A stretch of 64,000 bases of DNA from Anaspis maculata (lineage: Eukaryota; Arthropoda; Insecta; Coleoptera; Scraptiidae), in the NCBI GenBank assembly GCA_949128115.1, contig OX421966.1, positions 49,411,416-49,475,415 on the forward strand, read 5' to 3'. A program made the translations under genes and the position numbers. The notes beneath the pieces are model-generated. The model had not been told where the DNA came from and searched no databases. It worked only from the letters and a program-made list of their open reading frames with translations. This document shows, piece after piece, positions 57,339 to 64,000 of the stretch. Numbering within the stretch: the stretch's first letter is position 1; every line of letters begins with the position of its first letter.

Positions 57339-57460
57339 TTTATAAGATTTGAACACCTGAGCAGCTGGATGGCTGCTCATTGCTGCTAGTTTTTAGGTGT
57401 TACTTCTTATTCTCCAGTACGAAGGCGCAGAGCGGACATGGAAGATATTTATTTGTATTT

Positions 57461-58752
57461 GCGACTTTTTTCTGTCAATTGCCACTTTATTCGGGCAATT
57501 GCGACTTTTTTCTGTCAATTGCCACTTTATTCTGGCAATTGCGACTTTTTTCTGTCAATTGACACTTTATTCTGGCAATTGCGACTTTTTTCTGTCAATT
57601 GCCACTTTATTCTGGCAATTGCGACCTTTTTCTGTCAATTGCCACTTTACTATGGCAATCGCGACTTTTTTTCTGTCAATTGACTCTTTATTCTGGCAAT
57701 TGCGACTTTTTTCTGTCAATTGACCCTTTTTTCTGTCAATTGCCACTTTATTCTGGCAATTGCGACTTTTTAGCACATTTCGATAGAAAATGATGTTTAT
57801 ATGGCCGGTTTGTCCGTCTGTCTGTCCGTCTGTTATTTGTCTGTTCGTCCGTCTGTCTGTCTGTCCGTGTAAAAGTTGAGAAAATGTAGCTTAGGCCCTC
57901 AAGGGTGGCCTATGGACAGACTGTATCCCATGGTGACGCTGCCATCTTGGTAGCCATATTGAAATTTCTCATCAGTGGAACGGAACCTTGAACGAAACTT
58001 ACTCGGATCTCGTATGAACATTCTTACTTTCAAGCTCAGTTTCATGATTACGCCGCCATCTTGGTCGCCACATCAAATTTCTTATTATTGGAACGATTGT
58101 CATGAAACGTGAAACGTAGGTACTCTTGTCTCGTATGAATCCGCTTCAGATTAATTCGCTCTGAATCCGCTCTAGCGGATTATGAAACTCAGCTTGAACA
58201 TAAGAGTGATCATACGAAGCAAGGGTTAAGCTCCAAGTTTCAGGAAAATCGTTCCACTAATAAGAAATTTGAATATGGTTACCAAGATGGCGGCGTAATC
58301 ATGAAACTGAGCTTGAAAGTAAGAATGTTTATACGAGATCAGAGTAAGTTCCGTTCGAGGTTCCATTCCACTGATGAGAAATTTCAATATGGCTACCAAG
58401 ATGGCAGCGCCACCATGAAATACAGTCTGCCCATAGGCCAACCTTGAGGGCCTAAGCTATTAATCGGAAGAAGTTCTAAGGCGCTAGCTTCATTTCCCGA
58501 GAAGTACAACTTCTCAACTTTTACACGGACAGACAGACAGACGGACGAACAGACAAATAACGGACGGATAGACAGACGGACAAACCGGCCATATAAACAT
58601 CATTTTCTATCGAAATGTGCTGAAAAGTCGCAATTGACAGAAAAAAGTCGCAATTGCCAGAATTAAGTGTCAATTGACAGAAAAAAGTCGCAATTGCCAG
58701 AATTAAGTGGCAATTGACAGAAAAAAGTGTCAATTGCCAGAATAAAGTGGCA
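57461..58752. mobile_element. Foldback element with 20-bp minisatellite arms
   Basis: 57461-57770 holds about fifteen 20-nt units of the type GCGACTTTTTTCTGTCAATT / GCCACTTTATTCTGGCAATT. The complement is at 58625-58752 with about six units. Inside these, GCACATTTCGATAGAAAATG, AAACCGGCCATATAAACATC-type text and GTCTGTCCGTCTG tracts are mirrored, then CCATCTTGGTAGCCATATTG and CTTGGTCGCCA. The centre is near 58150. Arm arrays differ in copy number. No coding sequence; repeated FFLSIATLFW-like frames are by-products. No target duplication found. Confidence 0.8.
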
Positions 58753-59257
58753 AAAAATAATCTCTCTAATAATCTCTCTAAAATCTTGGTATGAAAATGG
58801 GTGATTTCACACTCATTACTCACTGCGGATTTGTGTCAGGTAGTTGTATGTTTCCCTGTGCTTTCTTCTGATCCGTTTTCTTATGTCGGCAAGAAGGTTT
58901 TCTTTTTGACCCATTTTGCTTTATCGGTCTTTCTTCATATCTCTGTTGCCATCTGCCAATGGGTTCCTATTAGTTTTTCGTAGGCTTTGCATCTTTTCTC
59001 TAGAAGTATTGAAGTAGTGTACTCTTAATCAGGGTTCTTCGGTGCAACCTTTGCAACATTTGTCTAATGTGGTAGTGGTACGTACTTCGCTAAGTACATC
59101 GCCCCCTTCTACAGGATGTCCAGAAAATGACTGAAAAGCTCTCCAGTACGTTGTAAGAAACCCTTTAGGGAATTCCGAAAAAATGTTGAAAAAATTCTTC
59201 GACTTTCATTTTTGGGTTTATCAAGGGTCAAGGGATGGCTCCAAGTCCTTGACGTGT

Positions 59258-59545
59258 TCAGGTCTCTGTATGATTGCCCCGCCCAAACCGTAATCGTATA
59301 GCAATGGCAATCAGACGCACACCATTCTCAATACACCACTTGTTAACTGTGGTTATTAGGTCATTTCGTATCACTCTGCAGTCGTTCGTTGTTCTCACTT
59401 CACAATACAACTTGAGGTCGTCAGCGTATGAAAGGGTTTTCGCGGAAACCCCGGAAAGAGCATCATCGATGATCGATGTAGACGTCAAAGAAAAAAGGCA
59501 CAAAGGGAGCTCCCTGGGGCACCCGGATGGCTGGTGAAAATACTC
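59258..59545 (-). pseudogene. Degenerate LINE reverse transcriptase fragment
   Basis: Minus strand. VPQGAPFVPFFFDVYID (about 59480-59530) corresponds to RT motif B', and after a frame break at the duplicated GATCATCGATGATG (about 59462-59475) the frame continues IDDALSG...LSYADDLKLYCEV with the YADD core. It ends after ITTVNKWC. Only ~95 codons survive. It resembles the LINE at 29836-31832 in this motif block more than the one at 34018-35547. Confidence 0.7.
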
Positions 59546-59619
59546 TGATTTGAAACCATTGTGCTGAACGTACTACTGTCTGTTCTCAAGGTAAGAGGCA
59601 GCCAGGCCGACAAGGGACT

Positions 59620-59930
59620 AGGGAGTCGGAAAAACCAAAGTTACCATTTTGTTTTTTAAAAATTTGAAAACTAGATAGTAACGCACATTCATCTATTATT
59701 TAAGAAAGTCGCATGCTGAATTTGAATTTTCTAAATTAAAATAAGGTACCAAAAATGGTTTCTACTAATTAACTTTTTCATGTTTACGAGAAATCATTTT
59801 TGGTACCTTTTTGATCATGAAAATAGAAAGTTAAAATTCGGCATGCAACTTTAATAGAGGAAGATGGATATGTGTTGCTATCTAGTTTTAAAATTGTCAA
59901 AAAACTGGATCAAAAATTTCCAAAAATTTG
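59620..59930. repeat. Foldback repeat, about 310 bp
   Basis: TTTGAAAACTAGATAGTAAC, TCGCATGCTGAATTTGAATT and GGTACCAAAAATG are mirrored by CATTTTTGGTACC, AAAATTCGGCATGCAAC and GTTGCTATCTAGTTTTAAAA. The centre is near 59778. CTACAGGATGTCC at 59117 and GTCATCCTGAT at 59944 may be its true outer ends, in which case the RT fragment lies inside it. Confidence 0.6.
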
Positions 59931-59949
59931 GCTGGTGACATTTTTCTCT

Positions 59950-62900
59950 ATAAGTCATCCTGATTCCTGATCACACTTGCTCGTTAACCACACTGTATTT
60001 CCATTGCTTCTCGCAGATTTATCACTTTTCACTCTCAAAAGTGTTACAGAACGTCAGAACGAGGTGTCAGTGTCATAACAATATTAGAATTACAACTGGT
60101 AATGCAGCATAGAGTAGCATTGGTGAAATTGGAAAAAAATTTGTGACAATGGCTGATGTATTCATTCAGCAATCAATCTGATATATTCTTACCTTAGTTG
60201 GCTGTGGTGTCTCTCACTTTTTCTCTCTCTAACTGACATGAGGCGACGTGAGATTGAGGTAAAAGCAAAGAGCCTTTTGTCAACACATTCAGTAATCGAG
60301 ACACCTTCTTCGAGTACATAAGAAACGATATCACATCATCCCCTGGTCCAAAAACAAATAGAATGAATAATAAACTAGGTAGGTAACTATCGACTTGAGA
60401 TATAAACTAGTGTCGGTTTGCTATAATGGTTTTCGGATTTTGAGTTAGGTATGTAAAGTATATGGAGATTGCTGATAAAGCTCTAATTTTGATCCTGAAG
60501 TGCTAAAATTTGTCCCCGTACACTCATACCTCCACTCATAAAATCAAACAGCCACGTGATTAATTTAGCGCATTATTATGCACTCGTACAAGATAACAAA
60601 GCGACGCAACTCGCCGTGAAATGCCACATTATTATTAAACTCACTTATAATAATACCTCAACGTTTTTAACTGTAAAACATGCGTGCCGTAGTATTTTTG
60701 TACCAACTCGTAGCAGGCATCCGTTTAGATACTTACATTCCTTGCAGCTCTTGCAAAACAATGTAATAAAACTCACCTTCTTTTTTCATTTACGTTTCAT
60801 TTTTTCATTAAGGTGAATACGTATAGGTATATTTCATTTCTCTCCATATTTTCAAACTTGAGTTTCCATTAAGCTTTTGCAAAATGTATTCATAGGTGTT
60901 TTACACAGCCCACAGCTCTTTTGCTCTTTAGTCTTTACAATACAAATTCTCATGAATTCACAAGAAAATTCGATATTAATCGTGACCGTGAGTCTTTTGT
61001 CTTGTTTTCCTATTTGTTTTACCATTTATTGTATAATAAATTACTGTATAAACACCGAGCACGGTGCATATGATTGGTGTGCCCATTAAATAATCAAATT
61101 GAATTATCAAGCCAGAAGGCTCTGTTTTCTTTTGCTGTTATCGTAATGAGTCTACGCTATGTACGACGAGCATTTCAAAAGGTGCGGATGGGGGAATAAT
61201 AAGTACCTGTACGTGTACTTGTACAGCCATACACCGATTTTACTTTTCCTTCTATAAACCTACCAGCACCTCACCACCGTTAGGCAATTTTCTCTGCTAG
61301 GCAGGTGTAGAAAGGAAACGTGAAGCAGCAAATTACCTGGAATACCTAATACCTGAGGTTATTTTGTTAGAAGTTACTGCAGTATTTATCCATTATTAGT
61401 GTGCATGATAATTCGAAATGATAAGTTTATAATACCTAACCAGAGTCTTGCATAAGTTGCATAAAACAATTAGCGTTTACTTTCAAGTCCGGAGAGCGCA
61501 GATTTTGATTTTTTTTTTGATCAGTTTGAAAAAAGTAAAGGTTTAGAGGGTTGTTCCATCCTCCACGGCATGGCAGCTGTATTTCCTTAGAAAACTACGC
61601 GGCAACAGATTGACGATCGCAATAAACGAAATCCAAGGGACGAAAGTAGTGAGTTCACTTTCTCAAACAACACGATTCCAGGATTTCAGCTCAAAGTTAC
61701 AAATTAATTGTCTTCAATACTTCTTATTGACAACATACGTTCAAATAAAAACTACTGCAGAGCATCGTGAATTTTTTTTATACCACTATATTTTTTAACC
61801 ACACTTCGTATTCCAGAAGACTCATTATCCTGAAAGATCGTGATTATCAGAGGACACAATAAAAATCTTGTTTTTCTAGGATGCTTGCGTAGTTTTCAAG
61901 TAAGACGCGTTTCCCGTGGAAGATGAAACACTCTGTTCAATATACATACCTCCATCGACCAAACCTCTTGCAAAGTAAATACGGATTAATTTTGTATTGT
62001 GTTATTTCGAAGCATAAACTCGTATTGTGCTGAGTACGTTGAAATGTGGGCGAGCTGAAAAATACTGCTGACGAGATATAAATGAATTTCGATTTCGCAT
62101 ATGAAATGCTGAGCTTTATGAAATTCCTAGTATGAAATTCCGTGTCGATTTGAACTCGAACGGCGCCGGTGAAATTTGAATTTGCGTCAAAATATTGTTG
62201 GAGATTCAGCTGGTTCTTGGATAACTTGAAACGAAACGTTGGAGTAGAAATGCAATGCTAATACGAGTGGCGGACGTAAAGTGGTCAAAGGAAAATTCTC
62301 GTCACATTCAACTTCACATAGGTATTATTTTTCAAACGGTCAAACGGATAGGTATAGTTGTGAGGCATGATCTTTGCTTTGTTATGTATGTATGTATGTA
62401 CAATTATGATTTATGATTCGGGAATGTCTTCAGAGCTTGCTAATTTCGAAGACGCAATTTTTTTAATGAGACCTAATTACGTTTTTTTTTTCAATGTTTG
62501 GGTTTATGGTACGTTAATCACTATATCATAACTCGAGGTGCAGGTCCTTACCACTTCTGAGGGTCGCTGGGATCAAATTGTTCCATGATACATTTGACTG
62601 AGCTATTTTGTACGTTTCTGTCCAATTTCAAGGGTTAACAAGACCGCTGTCTGCACTAAAAAATCCAAAAATCACAAAAAAATCAATAGCTCTTTGAAAT
62701 TCGATGTATCTTTTTGACAAAATAGCACCAATAGTCACTCTCACGGCTTTTTCCATTGGAGTAAGTTATGGAAAAAAAGTGTTGTGTTGGCACGCAAGCT
62801 AACTTGATGCTAACGTCTTTATGTATGTAATGTGACAGTTGTCACCATGACATCGTGGCATAATGTACGCGCAAATGAAGATGTTTTAGATTACGTAATA

Positions 62901-64000
62901 AAAATCGTCTTTTCGGGTAGTGCTTTTTCACTAATGCTGTTAGGTAGAAGTATGGTGACGTGGTCACCAAAGAAAGTGATGATGATTTGATAATCAACAA
63001 CAATCAAGTACCTAAGTATGTCTGAATAGCTATAAGGTTTATGACAGAAAGATGATATATGATTCTCACCGTGACCTGTCAAACTGAAATGTTGGTGTCA
63101 AAAAGGAATAGTAGATTTTGATGTTACGACTTTGATGTGCGACAGCTCATTCAAAAGGCTTCCCAATAAATACACTGTGAGGTAGAGGGATAAGCTGGTT
63201 TGTTTGTTTGTTCTTCCCAAGCAGTCATTTTCCTTTTATTTGTATTTAAAAAACGAAACAAAAAAGTGTCTAGTGTTCAAACTAAGCGTGGATTAATTTG
63301 ATGAAGCGATAAGTAAGCTGTTGTAAGGCTGTTGTAAGCTGTTAGACACATGAACAAGTACAATAGCTTTTGCTGTCCTAAAAAATGGAAATCGAACGAA
63401 AGATTTGGCCTGCCCGGCGTTCACACGATCTCAACCCCTTGAACGTCAGAAGTGAACGACGAACCCTTCAGAAATAACTTTTTCTGCTCCAATTCACGTC
63501 TTATCGTGTTGATTGTGAATTCTATTGTTGAGAATAGAATAAGCTTAGTGGAGAGTGATGAATAAAGAACATCGTTTATTATTTACACGCTTGGCGTAAC
63601 TTCCTCAAAGTTTGTTTTGATTGAGACGCGCATATGCAATTTTTTTCACAATAATGAATTATGCCCAGGGTTCATTACAAAAGTGCCCGCCTATGCATTT
63701 CCATATCCTTGATTTATTAAATCATCATCTCACACATAATCATTGTAACACTCATTCGTGCAAGAAAGTTCCAATCTCGGTTCCATGTGCCACATAAATT
63801 TTATTATTATTATTATTAATGAATTAGCGAATAAGCTGAGCATTGATCTATTAAAGTAATACAAGTCAGGCACCTTTAGCTCTGCTTTGTTGTTATAATA
63901 AACTAATTAGGCATGAAAATACCTCAATGCGCGCTGAGAATTCGATTTTTCTTCATTTTTTCCAACACTTAGTTGTATACATGAGCTCTTCAAAGCATTT
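59950..64000. other. 4 kb non-coding region, no supported gene
   Basis: Only small features: TGTATGTATGTATGTA at 62384, a fragment of the 5065-5234 MITE terminus at 62700-62732, and a TTATTATTATTATTA run at 63801. No exon with both splice sites and a meaningful frame was found. Confidence 0.4.

Noticed and set aside
55810..57352. Long frames rich in Tyr, Arg, Ile, Asp on both strands
   Set aside because: They are translations of the TATCGA satellite arms of a palindromic element.
57380..57793. Overlapping frames with repeated FFLSIATLFW-like peptides
   Set aside because: All three frames of a 20-nt minisatellite are open because the unit lacks stops; not a protein.

Overview
The window looks like nuclear DNA of an arthropod, most likely an insect. 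It is AT-rich and gene-poor, coding sequence sits in isolated GC-richer exons bounded by GT/AG splice sites, and most recognisable structure is transposable elements (TEs): a gypsy-type LTR retrotransposon, two non-LTR (LINE) copies with TAA-type tails plus an RT relic, hAT- and Harbinger-like MITEs, TA-flanked DNA elements and many foldback palindromes. I cannot name the species. Strings such as TAGGTAGGTACCTA are frequent and weakly suggest Hemiptera, but this is not diagnostic. No bacterial-type operon, tRNA, rRNA or CRISPR array was recognised.

Host gene. Two plus-strand exons are supported, at 24742-25335 and 42246-42888. The first ends one base into a codon and the second supplies two bases, so splicing 25335 to 42246 keeps the frame across a 16.9 kb intron. 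The product would have a long basic, Ser/Pro/Asn-rich tail, one membrane segment and the start of a lumenal stem, like a type II Golgi or secretory-pathway membrane protein. The rest of the gene lies outside the window. The first exon has an unresolved reading-frame problem in its 5' part.

Layout. 1-24.7 kb is non-coding and carries many inverted-repeat elements: a 5.1 kb unit with perfect 27-bp termini and a 9-bp direct repeat at 1.35-6.47 kb, a composite foldback at 11.1-12.1 kb, TA-flanked elements at 13.9 and 23.0 kb, and smaller hairpins. The intron at 25.3-42.2 kb holds two copies of one TA-flanked DNA transposon family (25.7-29.1 and 33.0-37.1 kb). Each copy carries a different nested insertion, so each shows the other's pre-insertion site. 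It also holds a 5'-truncated LINE with an intact RT frame (29.8-31.8 kb), a second LINE remnant nested at 34.0-35.5 kb, hairpin MITEs, a 0.9 kb palindrome and a 0.46-0.48 kb tandem duplication.

Downstream of the second exon, 46133-53519 is a complete 7387-bp gypsy/Metaviridae LTR retrotransposon. Its two 1269-bp LTRs read as identical, it has a 4-bp target duplication, a tRNA-Lys-type primer site and intact gag and pol frames, and it has no env. It is a very recent insertion into an older repeat. At 55.9-58.8 kb lie two spectacular palindromes: a 1469-bp hAT-type element with TATCGA satellite arms and an 8-bp target duplication, and a ~1.29 kb foldback with 20-bp minisatellite arms. The last 5 kb shows only a broken RT fragment and unassigned non-coding DNA.

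The main stories are a long host intron being filled by nested insertions, and the unusual number of near-perfect palindromic elements, several of which carry satellite arrays in their arms.
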